A stretch of DNA of 64,000 nucleotides from Sulfitobacter maritimus (GTDB lineage: Bacteria; Pseudomonadota; Alphaproteobacteria; Rhodobacterales; Rhodobacteraceae), in assembly GCF_013346665.1 (NCBI RefSeq), contig NZ_JABVBB010000021.1:744001-808000 (forward strand), given 5' to 3'. A model generated the notes under the pieces. That model searched no databases and had not been told where the DNA came from. It saw nothing but the letters and a program-made list of their open reading frames with translations. The translations under genes and the position numbers were made by a program. Positions 1-9,586 of this stretch are shown piece after piece. The stretch's first letter is position 1. Every line of letters starts with the position of its first letter.

Positions 1-1076
1 TTGCCACGCTGGAAGGCGGTGTTGGTGCGGTTTGCTGTTCGTCGGGCCACGCGGCGCAGATCATGGCGCTGTTCCCGCTGATGGGGCCGGGCAAGAATAT
101 TGTCGCCTCGACACGCCTTTACGGCGGCACGGTGACCCAGTTCAGCCACACGATCAAACGCTTCGGCTGGTCCTGCAAATTCGTCGACTTCGACGATCCG
201 CAGGCGGTGGCCGATGCGATTGACGATGACACTCGCGCGGTCTTTGGCGAGGCGATTGCCAACCCCGGCGGCTATATCATGGACGTGCGTGCGATTGCCG
301 ATGTGGCCGATGCGGCGGGGATTCCGCTGATTATCGACAACACCAGCGCCACGCCCTACCTCTGCCGCCCGATCGAACACGGCGCGACGCTGGTGGTACA
401 TTCCACCACCAAATACCTGACCGGCAACGGCACCGTCATGGGCGGCTGCGTGGTGGATTCGGGCAAGTTCGATTGGTCCGCGAATGACAAATTCCCCTCG
501 CTCAGCCAGCCTGAGGAAGCCTATCACGGCATGACCTTCCATGAGACCTTTGGCCCGATGGCCTTTACCTTCCACAGCATCGCCATTGGCCTGCGCGATC
601 TGGGCATGACGATGAACCCGCAAGCAGCGCATTACACGCTGATGGGGATCGAAACCCTGTCCCTGCGGATGGAGCGCCATGTGCAGAACGCGGTTAAAGT
701 GGCCGAGTGGCTCGAACAAGATGACCGCGTTGATTACGTGACCTATGCGGGGCTGAAGTCGTCGCCCTATTACGAGCGTATGCAAAAGGTCTGCCCGAAG
801 GGCGCGGGCGGCTTGTTCACCTTCGCGGTCAAGGGCGGCTATGACGCCTGCGTGAAGCTGGTAAATGAGTTGGAAATCTTTAGCCATGTCGCCAACTTGG
901 GCGATACGCGCTCGCTGGTGATCCACTCGGCCTCGACCACGCACCGTCAGTTGACGGAAGAGCAGCAAGAGGCGGCGGGCGCAGGTCCAAGCGTGTTGCG
1001 TCTTTCTATCGGGACCGAAGATGCCGACGATCTGATCGCCGATCTGGATCAGGCGCTGACCAAAGCCACGGCCTAA
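1..1076 (+). CDS. O-acetylhomoserine sulfhydrylase (partial, 5' end outside window)
   Basis: PLP enzyme of the Cys/Met metabolism family that makes homocysteine from O-acetylhomoserine and sulfide. The reading frame is open from base 3, so the gene starts upstream; 357 residues are visible of roughly 430 usual for the family. The PLP-binding lysine is in the HSTTKYL motif, and the flanking TPYLCRPIEHGA and GGCVVDSG segments are typical of the MetY-type rather than the MetB/MetC-type branch. The C-terminal half, including SxxTTH near the end, is intact. A strong hairpin follows 6 bases after the stop. The missing start prevents any statement on promoter or riboswitch control. Confidence 0.9.
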   Translation, partial: ATLEGGVGAVCCSSGHAAQIMALFPLMGPGKNIVASTRLYGGTVTQFSHTIKRFGWSCKFVDFDDPQAVADAIDDDTRAVFGEAIANPGGYIMDVRAIADVADAAGIPLIIDNTSATPYLCRPIEHGATLVVHSTTKYLTGNGTVMGGCVVDSGKFDWSANDKFPSLSQPEEAYHGMTFHETFGPMAFTFHSIAIGLRDLGMTMNPQAAHYTLMGIETLSLRMERHVQNAVKVAEWLEQDDRVDYVTYAGLKSSPYYERMQKVCPKGAGGLFTFAVKGGYDACVKLVNELEIFSHVANLGDTRSLVIHSASTTHRQLTEEQQEAAGAGPSVLRLSIGTEDADDLIADLDQALTKATA

Positions 1077-1082
1077 ACGATT

Positions 1083-1114
1083 GCCCCCGCCAGACTGTCT
1101 GGCGGGGGCTTTTT
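1083..1114 (+). terminator. Intrinsic terminator after the sulfhydrylase gene
   Basis: Perfect 12-bp stem (gcccccgccaga with tctggcgggggc), 3-base loop, followed by five T residues on the plus strand. It lies between two convergent genes. Confidence 0.9.
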
Positions 1115-1115
1115 C

Positions 1116-1817
1116 TTATTGCTGCGCCGCGATGGCAAAGGTCATCGACACCTGCGCCTGCACCTCGACCTCGCCCTCGGCAATCGCACTGTCCATGGCA
1201 GCGCCCATACGGGCTGCCTCAAACATGCGGGGCTGCGGATTTGTGTTCTCGGTCATCCGCAACAGTTCACCCAGTTCGACCCCTGCGGCCTCGGCCATTT
1301 GGCGTGCGCGTTCCGTGGCGTCGGTCACAGCGGCGCGGCGCGCCTCGGTCATGGCGTCTTTCGGGTCTTGAAGGCTGAAGTCTATCCCGTTGAAATCATT
1401 CGCGCCCTTCTCAAGCACCGCGTCCATCATCGCGCCGAGCTTGCTGAGATCGCGCACTTTCACCGTTACCGAATTCCCGGCCTGATAGCCGGTGATTTTC
1501 GGCGGCTCGCCGTTTTCCATGGGCCGACGGTCATGCACCGGGCGCAGGTAAAAACGGCTGGTCTGACGGTCCTTTGCCGCAACCCCTTCGGCGTCCAGCT
1601 GCGCCAGAATGGCCGCAACCGCTTGGGTTACCTTATCCATCGCCGCCTTGGCCGTGGGGGCTTCTTCTGTCACGCCAAGCGTGATCGTTGCCATATCGGG
1701 CGCGGCAGCGACGCTGCCCAGCCCGGTCACGAGTATGCCCTGCTCCGGCGCCTGCTGCGCCGACAGCGCCCCGGCCCCAGCCATCCACGCCAGCGCCACC
1801 CAATTTATCAGTCGCAT
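1116..1817 (-). CDS. SIMPL domain (DUF541) periplasmic protein
   Basis: 233-residue protein of the SIMPL/BP26-OMP28 family. The N-terminus is a Sec signal peptide: MRLINW, a hydrophobic stretch, then ALSAQQ as a likely cleavage region near residue 21. The mature part begins with ILVTGLGSVAAAPDMATITLGV, the typical first strand of the SIMPL fold, followed by the long helix-rich middle and a C-terminal VQAQVSMTF strand. Members such as Brucella BP26 are secreted and E. coli YggE affects oxidative stress tolerance, but the molecular role of the family is not settled. It is convergent with the upstream sulfhydrylase gene and transcribed away from the next gene. Confidence 0.85.
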   Translation of the reverse strand: MRLINWVALAWMAGAGALSAQQAPEQGILVTGLGSVAAAPDMATITLGVTEEAPTAKAAMDKVTQAVAAILAQLDAEGVAAKDRQTSRFYLRPVHDRRPMENGEPPKITGYQAGNSVTVKVRDLSKLGAMMDAVLEKGANDFNGIDFSLQDPKDAMTEARRAAVTDATERARQMAEAAGVELGELLRMTENTNPQPRMFEAARMGAAMDSAIAEGEVEVQAQVSMTFAIAAQQ

Positions 1818-1984
1818 CGTTGTTCCTTTCGCCTGTTTCTGCGGCCCATTTGCTCATCGCCAACAGTGGCTGGCAAGCCGTCCCCAGCCTGCTGCCCTTC
1901 CCTTGGGCGAACTCCTGCTCTATCTTAATCGCGACGCGCGGCGCGCCTGTAAGTGCGCCCGACCCCATGCTAAAGTCGTTTGCG

Positions 1985-4786
1985 ATGAAGCCGAATTTTA
2001 CCCTTTCTCTGTCCTTCGACGGTATTCGCCTGCTGCACCGTGTGGCAGACGGTTGGCGCTTGGTGGGCGAAGTGATGCTGGACAGCGCCGATCTGGCCGC
2101 TGAACTGGCCGTCCTGCGCAAGACCGCCACTTCGTTGGAGCCGGGCGGGCTGCGTAGCCTACTGCTGATCCCGGATTCGCAAATTCGGTATCTGACCCTC
2201 GACACGCCGGATATGGACCCCGCCGCACGCCGCGCTGCCGCTGCTAAAGCGCTGGAGGGAGCGACCCCTTATGCGGTGGATGAACTGGTCTTTCACGTCA
2301 GCCCGGACGGTGCGCGCAGCCATGTCGCCGCCGTGGCCCGCGAGACTTTGGACGAGGCCGAGGCTTTTGCGGTGGAGCATCGCTTCTACCCCGTAGGATT
2401 TGTCGCGGCCCCCAGCGATCACAGCTATCGCGGGGTGCCGGATTTCGGCCTGACCACCGCCGCGCAGTCGCTGCTCGCCCCCGGTGAAACTCTGGAGCCG
2501 GAAACCGCCCCTGTTGTAGCCCTTCCGACTACACCGGCGCCGAAAGGCCCGATTGCCGAAACGCCGGAACCCGCGACGGAAGAAACGCAGACGCCCCTGC
2601 CCGATGCCACTGGCCCAGCCAATGTTGAAGAGACGGCGCAGGCTGAACCCTCCCCCGTTCTCGCGGAGACCCCCGCAGACCCGCCGCCACCACGCGACGA
2701 GCCTTTGCCCGAATTCAGCGCCCCGGTCGAACCGCCCGCCGAGGCTGACCCGGCGCCTGTGCAAAGCACCGCGCCCCGGATCGAGGATTTACCAAAGCCA
2801 GAAGCCCCGCCGCGCGATCAGCAAAAGCCAGGCAGCGTTGCGGCCTCGGCCGCGCCATTGGCAGCAGCAGCGGCAACTGAAGGCGCAAAGCCCCCGTCGC
2901 GCAAGATCGACTTCTCCGCCCCGCCGGCAAACGGTGCCACGAGCGCCGGTTTCGCCAGCCGCCGCGCACCGGAGCCGCAACCGTCCAACGCAAAAGCATC
3001 GGCCAAAGCACCCAGTTTGGGCGGCGCCCGTCGAGACACAGCGCCCGCAGGCGACAGCAAAGCCAGTCCGACCCCCGCCGCAGGCGCAGCCTCTGGCACC
3101 GCATCAACGCCGCTTGCCGCCGCAACCGCAGCGGCAGCATCCCCTGCGCATATGCCGCTGGATGCCACAGAGGGCACCACAGAGACCGCCACCCCCCAGC
3201 CCGACAGCAGTTCGCTGACCGCGCCAAACCGGTCGACGGGTGGGACATTCCTGAGCCGCCGCAAAGCCAAGGACAAAAAGCCCCGCAAGGAGCGCCGCCT
3301 GACCCCAGCCGCAATGGCCGCGCCCACGCCTGCCAGCGAAGCAGAGCGGATGACCATTTTTGGCGCGCGGCAGCGCACCTCTGTAGGGGGCAAACCCCGC
3401 TTCCTTGGGCTGATCTTGACCGCAGCGCTGTTGCTGTTTCTGGCTGCTGTCGCGGCATGGGCGTCGATCTTTCTGGACAATGGCAGCGCCCTGTCGCGCC
3501 TCTTTGGCGATCGTAGCCCGCGCAGCACTGCGGAGGCGATGGACCAAGCGCCGATTGACAGCCCCGCCCCGGATGTGGCCGAACCCGTCACCCCGCTGGA
3601 TGAAGCGCGTGATCTTTTGCCGCCGGAGCCTGAAGGGCTTAACGCCATTGAAACTGCCGCGCTCGACGCAGGGTTGACCGACGAAGACGGCGCGGTGCTC
3701 GACGCGCTGCGCACGCCGCAGCTGCGCCCCAGTTCCGACATGACAGAGGCCGAGATCGACGCGCGCTATGCGACAACCGGCATCTGGCCGCGCGCGCCGC
3801 AGGTGCCGCCTGCCCCTGCGGCCGAGATCGACATTGATGACCTCTATCTCACCAGCATCGACCCGATCAGCAGCACCACTGACGCCGTAGCGCTGCCTGC
3901 GGTCGACCGGTTCGCCACGGATACCGCCCCCGGTGCTGTGGCCACCCCTGCCGCTGCCGGAACGACATTTGATCTTGATGCCCGCGGTTTGGTGACCCCC
4001 ACCGCTAAGGGTGCGCTCAGTCCGGACGGCCACCTTGTCTATCTTGGGAAGCCCGATGTGGTGCCGCCGCAGACGCTGGCAAAGCGCGAAGTTGTGCCTG
4101 AAGCCTCCGCAGTCGACAGCGGCTTGATAGAGCGCCGCCCCCATGCCCGGCCCGAAGACCTTGCCGAGACAAATGAGCGCGCGCAGTTGGGCGGGCTAAC
4201 CCGCGCTGAATTGGCCGGACTGCGCCCGCAATTGCGGCCGCAATCCGCTCAAGAGGCGGCGGCGGAAGAAGCAGCAGCGAAGGAAGACGCGACAGAAGAG
4301 GTCGCAGCTCTGGCGCCAAGCTCTGACCCAACTGTTGCACCCACCGACACAAATAACGCGGTCGCAGCTGCCCTCGCCACACCGCCTGCGATTGAGAACG
4401 CCACCAAACAGGCCACGAAACTCTCCCGCCGCCCTGACACACGTCCGCGCAACTTCTCGCGGATTGTAAAACGGGCGGAAACCGCTGCCGCACCCGCACA
4501 GGTGGCCAGCGTTGCCCCCCGCACAGTCGCGCCGAAGATTCCGTCCAAGACCTCTGTTGCGAAACAGGCGACCTCCAAAAACGCGATTAACCTGCGCAAG
4601 ATGAACCTTATTGGGGTCTACGGCAAACCGTCGAACCGTCGCGCTTTGGTGCGTCTAAGCAATGGGCGCTACCAGAAAGTCGAAGTCGGCGACCGGGTGG
4701 ACGGAGGCCGGGTGGCGGCGATTGGCGACAGCGAATTGCGCTATGTCAAACGCGGACGGAATGTCGTCTTGCGGATGCCGAACTAG
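1985..4786 (+). CDS. Large bitopic membrane protein with GspL/PilM-like N-terminus and GspC/PilP-like C-terminus
   Basis: About 933 residues. Residues 1-160 look like the cytoplasmic actin-like domain of GspL/PilM: a first strand LSFDGIRLL, then LLIPDSQIRYLTLDTP, an AARRAAAAKALEG helix, a strand with ELVFHV, and VAAVARETLDEAEAF. Residues about 170-455 are a Pro/Ala/Glu-rich low-complexity linker ending in a basic patch (RRKAKDKKPRKERR). One membrane helix follows (LGLILTAALLLFLAAVAAWA, roughly residues 475-498), then another long Pro/Ala linker. The last 60 residues (NLIGVYGKPSNRRALVRL, then VEVGDRVDGGRVAAI, LRYVKRG) resemble the GspC homology region/PilP fold. The domain assignments are pattern recognition, not a search result. 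The frame stays open upstream to 1688; ATG 1985 is chosen because the conserved MKPNF start fits the first strand; ATG 1967 is an alternative. Neither has a good ribosome site. It stands alone, without other secretion genes nearby. Confidence 0.7.
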   Translation: MKPNFTLSLSFDGIRLLHRVADGWRLVGEVMLDSADLAAELAVLRKTATSLEPGGLRSLLLIPDSQIRYLTLDTPDMDPAARRAAAAKALEGATPYAVDELVFHVSPDGARSHVAAVARETLDEAEAFAVEHRFYPVGFVAAPSDHSYRGVPDFGLTTAAQSLLAPGETLEPETAPVVALPTTPAPKGPIAETPEPATEETQTPLPDATGPANVEETAQAEPSPVLAETPADPPPPRDEPLPEFSAPVEPPAEADPAPVQSTAPRIEDLPKPEAPPRDQQKPGSVAASAAPLAAAAATEGAKPPSRKIDFSAPPANGATSAGFASRRAPEPQPSNAKASAKAPSLGGARRDTAPAGDSKASPTPAAGAASGTASTPLAAATAAAASPAHMPLDATEGTTETATPQPDSSSLTAPNRSTGGTFLSRRKAKDKKPRKERRLTPAAMAAPTPASEAERMTIFGARQRTSVGGKPRFLGLILTAALLLFLAAVAAWASIFLDNGSALSRLFGDRSPRSTAEAMDQAPIDSPAPDVAEPVTPLDEARDLLPPEPEGLNAIETAALDAGLTDEDGAVLDALRTPQLRPSSDMTEAEIDARYATTGIWPRAPQVPPAPAAEIDIDDLYLTSIDPISSTTDAVALPAVDRFATDTAPGAVATPAAAGTTFDLDARGLVTPTAKGALSPDGHLVYLGKPDVVPPQTLAKREVVPEASAVDSGLIERRPHARPEDLAETNERAQLGGLTRAELAGLRPQLRPQSAQEAAAEEAAAKEDATEEVAALAPSSDPTVAPTDTNNAVAAALATPPAIENATKQATKLSRRPDTRPRNFSRIVKRAETAAAPAQVASVAPRTVAPKIPSKTSVAKQATSKNAINLRKMNLIGVYGKPSNRRALVRLSNGRYQKVEVGDRVDGGRVAAIGDSELRYVKRGRNVVLRMPN

Positions 4787-4807
4787 GCGAAGGGTTTCCC
4801 CAAATGA

Positions 4808-4831
4808 AAAGGAGCGCCGAAGCGCTCCTTT
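4808..4831. terminator. Bidirectional terminator hairpin
   Basis: Perfect 10-bp stem aaaggagcgc/gcgctccttt around a cgaa loop, between convergent genes. It has A residues on one side and T residues on the other, so it can serve both the large membrane protein gene and hppD. Confidence 0.8.
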
Positions 4832-4855
4832 AACCCGTCAGGCCTGACGTGTCGC

Positions 4856-5950
4856 TCAGGAGGCTTCCAACTCTCCGTTGTCGATCTGCTCCTGTTCGAT
4901 CGATTCAAACAACGCTTTGAAGTTACCCTCCCCAAAACCGTCATCGCCTTTGCGCTCAATGAACTCAAAAAAGATCGGCCCGATCACGGTTTTTGAGAAG
5001 ATTTGCAACAAGATGCGAGTCTCCCCCCCATCAACGACTCCCTCGCCGTCGATCAGGATGCCGTGTTTCTGCATCCGGTCGAGCGGTTCTTCGTGGCCCT
5101 TCACCCGGTCTTTGCTGAGCTTGTAATAGGTCGCGGGCGGCCCCGGCATGAACTTCAGCCCATTGTCGGCAATGGCGTCGGTCGCGTCATAGATGTTGCG
5201 CGCGCCCACGGCGATATGCTGGATGCCCTCGCCGTTGTACTTCTTGAGATAGGCCACAATCTGGCCGGTCTCGCCCCGGTCTTCATTGATCGGAATACGG
5301 ATACGACCACAGGGGGAGGTCAGCGCGCGGCTGGTCAGCCCGGTGTATTTGCCCGCAATGTCAAAGAAGCGGATTTCGCGGAAGTTGAACAGATCACCGT
5401 AGAACTTGAACCAGACGTCCATATTGCCCTTGTGGACGTTATGCGTGAGGTGATCGAGGTAGTAAAAGCCAACACCTTCGGGCTTCGACTGGGCGATCCA
5501 ATCGTATTCCCAGTTGTAGGGCGAAGTGTCGTAATACTGATCAACGAAATAGATCAACGAACCGCCGATCCCCATGATCGCAGGCACGTCGAGCACCTTC
5601 CCATCGCCTTTGTATTCCTCTGCCCCCTTGGCCACCGCGTGCTCCAGCGCCTTTTGCGCATCGACCACGCGCCAACCCATTGAGGGCGCACAGGGGCCGT
5701 GGTCTTCGACAAAGCGCGCGGCAAAACTTTCAGGATCGTGGTTTAACACGTAGGTGATGTCGCCCTGCTGCCAAAGCTCGATCTTTTTTGTCTTGTGATT
5801 GGCGACATGCGCGTAGCCCATCTTGGTAAAGACGTCGCGCAGCGCCTGTGGGTCAGGGCTGGCGAATTCTACAAATTCAAACCCATCGGTGCCAGCCGGG
5901 TTCTCTGGCGTGATGGTCGATTTCGGGGCATCATGCGGGAACGGACCCAT
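4856..5950 (-). CDS. hppD: 4-hydroxyphenylpyruvate dioxygenase
   Basis: 364 residues, the usual bacterial length. Converts 4-hydroxyphenylpyruvate to homogentisate in tyrosine catabolism, using non-heme iron. The three iron ligands are visible: His167 in YLDHLTHNV, His245 in GIQHIAVGA and Glu329 in PIFFEFIERKG. The C-terminal gating region FGEGNFKALFESIE is present. The gene is divergent from an Lrp/AsnC regulator with about 130 bases between starts, a common arrangement for a pathway-specific regulator. The other homogentisate-pathway genes are not in the window. Confidence 0.95.
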   Translation of the reverse strand: MGPFPHDAPKSTITPENPAGTDGFEFVEFASPDPQALRDVFTKMGYAHVANHKTKKIELWQQGDITYVLNHDPESFAARFVEDHGPCAPSMGWRVVDAQKALEHAVAKGAEEYKGDGKVLDVPAIMGIGGSLIYFVDQYYDTSPYNWEYDWIAQSKPEGVGFYYLDHLTHNVHKGNMDVWFKFYGDLFNFREIRFFDIAGKYTGLTSRALTSPCGRIRIPINEDRGETGQIVAYLKKYNGEGIQHIAVGARNIYDATDAIADNGLKFMPGPPATYYKLSKDRVKGHEEPLDRMQKHGILIDGEGVVDGGETRILLQIFSKTVIGPIFFEFIERKGDDGFGEGNFKALFESIEQEQIDNGELEAS

Positions 5951-6082
5951 GGAGATCTCCTGTCAATTGATTTGTCCTAGAATACAAGCGACGGACTGCG
6001 GGTACTCCGCTTTTCGCTGCGCCGTTCTGGTGATTTTCGCAAACATCGCGCATAGTAGCCGCAAACGATGCGGGAAACATGC

Positions 6083-6541
6083 ATGACACTAGATGAAACG
6101 GACCGGCGGCTGCTCACAGCCTTGCAAAAAAACGCCCATCTGACGGCGCAGGAATTGGGAGAGCAGTTAAACCTGTCCCCCAGCCAAGCCGGACGGCGCC
6201 GGCAGCGGTTAGAGGCTGAAGGTTTTATCCGTGGCTACCATGCGCGGCTTGATCCAGTGCGCATGGGGCTGAATGTGCAGGGTTTTGTGCAGGTGCATCT
6301 TGGCACCCATGGGCCGGAGCATTCGGCCAGCTTTGCGCGGCTCATGGCCACCCGTCCCGAGATTGTGAGCGTGTGGACCATGACAGGGGATGCGGACTAT
6401 CTTTTGAGGGTCTATTGTGACGATCTGCCAAGCCTGAACCGGCTTATTCACGATGTTCTTTTGCCGCATCAGGCTGTGTCTCGGGTTCATAGCCAGATCG
6501 TCATGGATCAACTCAAACAAGACGGGCCGCTGCCCATCTGA
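6083..6541 (+). CDS. Lrp/AsnC family transcriptional regulator
   Basis: About 152 residues from ATG 6083 (MTLDETDRRLL); an ATG at 6068 in frame would add five residues. N-terminal winged helix with LTAQELGEQLNLSPSQAGRRRQRLE as the recognition region, then a RAM effector domain (VQGFVQVHL; GDADYLLRVYCDDLPSLNRLI; VHSQIVMDQLK). It is divergent from hppD, so a role in responding to tyrosine or phenylpyruvate is likely by context; the ligand cannot be read from sequence. The next gene begins 19 bases downstream on the same strand and may be co-transcribed. Confidence 0.9.
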   Translation: MTLDETDRRLLTALQKNAHLTAQELGEQLNLSPSQAGRRRQRLEAEGFIRGYHARLDPVRMGLNVQGFVQVHLGTHGPEHSASFARLMATRPEIVSVWTMTGDADYLLRVYCDDLPSLNRLIHDVLLPHQAVSRVHSQIVMDQLKQDGPLPI

Positions 6542-6560
6542 CCCATCCGAAAGGACGCCA

Positions 6561-8474
6561 ATGGAAGGCTTTTTGTTCCAAGCCTCGGTCTATCTTGCCG
6601 CTGCTGTGATCGCGGTCCCCATCGCCGCACGTCTGGGGCTGGGGTCGGTTCTGGGCTATCTCGCGGCGGGTATTCTGATCGGGCCGGTGCTGGGGCTGGT
6701 CGGGTCTGAGACCAAGGACGTGCAGCATTTCGCTGAGTTCGGCGTTGTGATGATGCTGTTCCTCATCGGTTTGGAGCTTGAACCCCGCGCACTTTGGGAC
6801 ATGCGCCACCGTCTGCTGGGATTGGGCGGCGCACAGCTTGTTCTGTCAACCGCCGCACTGATGGGGATCGCGATGGCCTATGACCAGCCGTGGCGCGTGG
6901 CGCTGGCGATTGGTCTGACGCTGGCGCTTTCCTCAACGGCGATTGTGCTGCAAACGCTGACCGAAAAGAACCTGATGCGGACCCAAGGCGGGCGCTCGGT
7001 GTTTTCTGTCCTGCTCACCCAAGACATCGCGGTGATCCCGATCCTCGCCTTTCTGCCCCTGCTCGCCGCCTCCATCCCGCCCGGTATGTTGCCCGATGGC
7101 TCCATCTCGCTCGATCCCGACAAGGTCGAGAGCGCGCATGTCGGCGGCGACGGTGGCAATGTGAACGAGGCCGCGCACGCCGCGCTGACATTCGTTCAGA
7201 ACTTGCCCGGCTGGGGGGTCACCCTTGTCACCTTTGGGGCCATCGCGGCGATCATCCTCGTGGGCGTTTACCTGACCCGCCCGGTCTTTCGCTATATCCA
7301 CCTCGCCAAACTGCGCGAGATGTACACGGCCTTGGCCTTGCTGATCGTGGTGGGGATTTCATCGCTGATGACGCTGGTGGGCCTGTCCCCGGCTTTAGGC
7401 GCCTTCCTCGCCGGGGTTGTCCTTGCCAGCAGCGAATTCCGCCATGAGTTGGAGACCGACCTTGAGCCGTTCAAAGGGCTGCTCTTGGGGTTGTTCTTCA
7501 TCACCGTGGGCGCGGGGGTCAATTTCGAACTGTTGTTTGAAAAACCGCTGATCCTTGTCGGCATGGCGCTGTTGGTCATCATCGTCAAAGCGTTGATCCT
7601 GCTGGTGCTGGGCCGGATGTTCCGCCTTAAGGGCCGCGACGGTTGGCTGTTCACACTCGCACTGGCACAGGCGGGGGAGTTTGGCTTTGTCTTGGTCAGC
7701 TTCTCCATTGCCACCGGGGTGATGCCCGACCGGATTGCGGAGACGCTTTTGGTGGTTATCGCCCTGACCATGCTTATCACGCCGCTGCTCTTCATCCTTT
7801 ATGACGGCATCAGCAAACGGCTGGATGACGCAGGGCCGATCACCCCGGATGAGATCGATCAAAGCGGCCCGGTAATTATCGCGGGCGTCGGACGGTTTGG
7901 GCAAATGGTGAACCGTATGGTGCAGGCCAGCGGGTTTGAGACCGTGGTGTTGGACCACAACCCCGAGACCATCGCCGTGATGCGGCGCTTCGGCTTCAAG
8001 GGGTTTCTAGGCGACCCGACCCGGCCCGACATTCTGCGCAAAGCGGGGTTACAAGACGCCCGCGTTTTGGTCGTTGCCCTCGACAATCCCTCTGCGGCGG
8101 TGGCGCTGATCGCCTATGCCCGCAAGGAAAACCCCAACCTGCATATCGTTAGCCGCGCCCGCGACCGGACTGAGGTGTACCGCCACTATCAAGCAGGCGC
8201 CAACGACATCACCCGCGAGCTTTTCGACAGTTCCCTGCGGGCCGGCAGGTATGTGTTGGAGAACATGGGCATGTCAGATTTCGAGGCCAATGAGGCGCAG
8301 AAGCTGTTTTACGCCCATGACCGCGCGTCAGTCCGCGAGTTGGCAGCGCTCTGGCAGCCCGATGTACCACCCTCGCAAAACGCGGCCTATGTCGCGCGGG
8401 CGAAAGAGTTGCAGAAAGAGCTTGAGACCGCTTTCATCAACCTTGGCGCGGAAAAGGACAAGGAGCGCGCTTAA
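6561..8474 (+). CDS. CPA2-family monovalent cation:proton antiporter with RCK/TrkA-N domain
   Basis: 637 residues. The N-terminal ~390 residues hold about 12-13 membrane helices of the Na+/H+ exchanger fold (start MEGFLFQASVYLAAAVIAV; GxxxxGxE-like segment FAEFGVVMMLFLIGLELEPRALW). The C-terminal part has a Rossmann TrkA-N domain: VIIAGVGRFGQMVNRM as the glycine-rich loop, LDHNPETIAVMRRFGFKGFLGDPT, and VVALDNPSAAV. This is the KefB/KefC architecture of glutathione-gated K+ efflux systems, which protect against electrophiles, but no KefF/KefG ancillary gene is adjacent. ATG 6561 with AAAGGACG before it is preferred; the open frame upstream overlaps the regulator gene. Confidence 0.9.
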   Translation: MEGFLFQASVYLAAAVIAVPIAARLGLGSVLGYLAAGILIGPVLGLVGSETKDVQHFAEFGVVMMLFLIGLELEPRALWDMRHRLLGLGGAQLVLSTAALMGIAMAYDQPWRVALAIGLTLALSSTAIVLQTLTEKNLMRTQGGRSVFSVLLTQDIAVIPILAFLPLLAASIPPGMLPDGSISLDPDKVESAHVGGDGGNVNEAAHAALTFVQNLPGWGVTLVTFGAIAAIILVGVYLTRPVFRYIHLAKLREMYTALALLIVVGISSLMTLVGLSPALGAFLAGVVLASSEFRHELETDLEPFKGLLLGLFFITVGAGVNFELLFEKPLILVGMALLVIIVKALILLVLGRMFRLKGRDGWLFTLALAQAGEFGFVLVSFSIATGVMPDRIAETLLVVIALTMLITPLLFILYDGISKRLDDAGPITPDEIDQSGPVIIAGVGRFGQMVNRMVQASGFETVVLDHNPETIAVMRRFGFKGFLGDPTRPDILRKAGLQDARVLVVALDNPSAAVALIAYARKENPNLHIVSRARDRTEVYRHYQAGANDITRELFDSSLRAGRYVLENMGMSDFEANEAQKLFYAHDRASVRELAALWQPDVPPSQNAAYVARAKELQKELETAFINLGAEKDKERA

Positions 8475-8494
8475 CCGGGCGCGCCGTTCCTGCA

Positions 8495-9508
8495 TCAAGC
8501 GTCGCTAACACCCGCCTCGGCAAAAGTCGCCACCCCAATGTGACAGGCCAAAGCCGTTTTCAACACCGCAATGGCAAGCCCCGCGCCCGAGGCTTCCCCC
8601 AGCCGCAACCCCAAGTGCAACAATGGCTCTTTGCCAAGGGCGTTGAGAAGCCGACTGTGGCCGTTCTCAGCGCTCTGATGTCCGGCGATGGTGTGGTCCA
8701 AAGCCCCAGTCACGCTGCGTTCCAGACAAAGCGCCGCCGCGCAGCAGATGAACCCGTCTAGGATCACGGGAATGCGCAGCATCCGCGCCCGCGCAATCGC
8801 CCCGGCCATCGCCGCCAACTCGCGCCCGCCAAGGCGGCGCAGGGTCTCAAGCCCATCGCCCGCCCTTTGGTGTCGTGCCACGCCTTCGGTTACCACTTGG
8901 GTTTTCAACGCCAGCCCCGCGTCGTCCACCCCAGTGCCGCGTCCGGTCCATTCATCGGCATCACCGCCCAAAAGCGCACAGGCCACAGCGGCAGCCGCGG
9001 TCGTGTTCGCGATCCCCATCTCACCGACGACCAGAAGATCCGCCGAGGGGCTGACCGCGTCCCAGCCCGCCTGCAGGGCGGCAAGGAAAGCGGGTTCGTC
9101 CATCGCAGCGGTCTGGGTGAAATCTTCGGTGGGCGTGTCGAGCGACAGCGGTACCACGTCGAGCATCGCCCCATTCACCCGCGCGATCTGATTGATCGCC
9201 GCGCCGCCGCTTTCAAAATTTGCCACCATCTGCGCCGTTACGGCGGCTGGAAAGGCCGATACCCCTCGCGCGGCAACGCCGTGGTTGCCCGCAAAAACGA
9301 TGATCTGCGGCGCGGTGATCTCGGCCACCTCCCCCCCGCGCCAGCCGCGATACCAGCAGGCGAGTGTCTCCAACCGGCCAAGTGCGCCAGGCGGTTTGGT
9401 TAACTGGCTGTCACGCTGCCGCGCCGCATCCAGTGCCTCCGCATCCATCTGAGGCATCTGCTGTAAAAGAGCGCGGAATTCGGAAAGGGTCGTGAAGGGC
9501 TGTGTCAT
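8495..9508 (-). CDS. cobT: Nicotinate-nucleotide--dimethylbenzimidazole phosphoribosyltransferase
   Basis: 337 residues. Makes alpha-ribazole phosphate for the lower ligand of cobalamin. Family signatures: [12 protein letters not shown] near residue 36, [42 protein letters not shown] and, near the C-terminus, [17 protein letters not shown] with the catalytic Glu in LRLGE. It is divergent from cobS, which uses its product after dephosphorylation, with a 78-base gap for both promoters. That gap is too short for a full cobalamin riboswitch and none was recognised. Confidence 0.95.
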   Translation of the reverse strand: MTQPFTTLSEFRALLQQMPQMDAEALDAARQRDSQLTKPPGALGRLETLACWYRGWRGGEVAEITAPQIIVFAGNHGVAARGVSAFPAAVTAQMVANFESGGAAINQIARVNGAMLDVVPLSLDTPTEDFTQTAAMDEPAFLAALQAGWDAVSPSADLLVVGEMGIANTTAAAAVACALLGGDADEWTGRGTGVDDAGLALKTQVVTEGVARHQRAGDGLETLRRLGGRELAAMAGAIARARMLRIPVILDGFICCAAALCLERSVTGALDHTIAGHQSAENGHSRLLNALGKEPLLHLGLRLGEASGAGLAIAVLKTALACHIGVATFAEAGVSDA

Positions 9509-9586
9509 ATGGCATCCGATAAGGATTGATATTTATCCGTTAGTAGCCGTAGCTTGCAGGCGCTGAAAGTGCCGAAAGGGCGAAAC

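Noticed and set aside
1688..1984. N-terminal extension of the large membrane protein
   Set aside because: It is Pro/Arg-rich, runs antisense to the SIMPL gene start and has no ribosome site; the conserved-looking start is MKPNF.
9509..9586. Cobalamin riboswitch between cobT and cobS
   Set aside because: The gap of 78 bases is too short and no B12-box-like sequence was seen.
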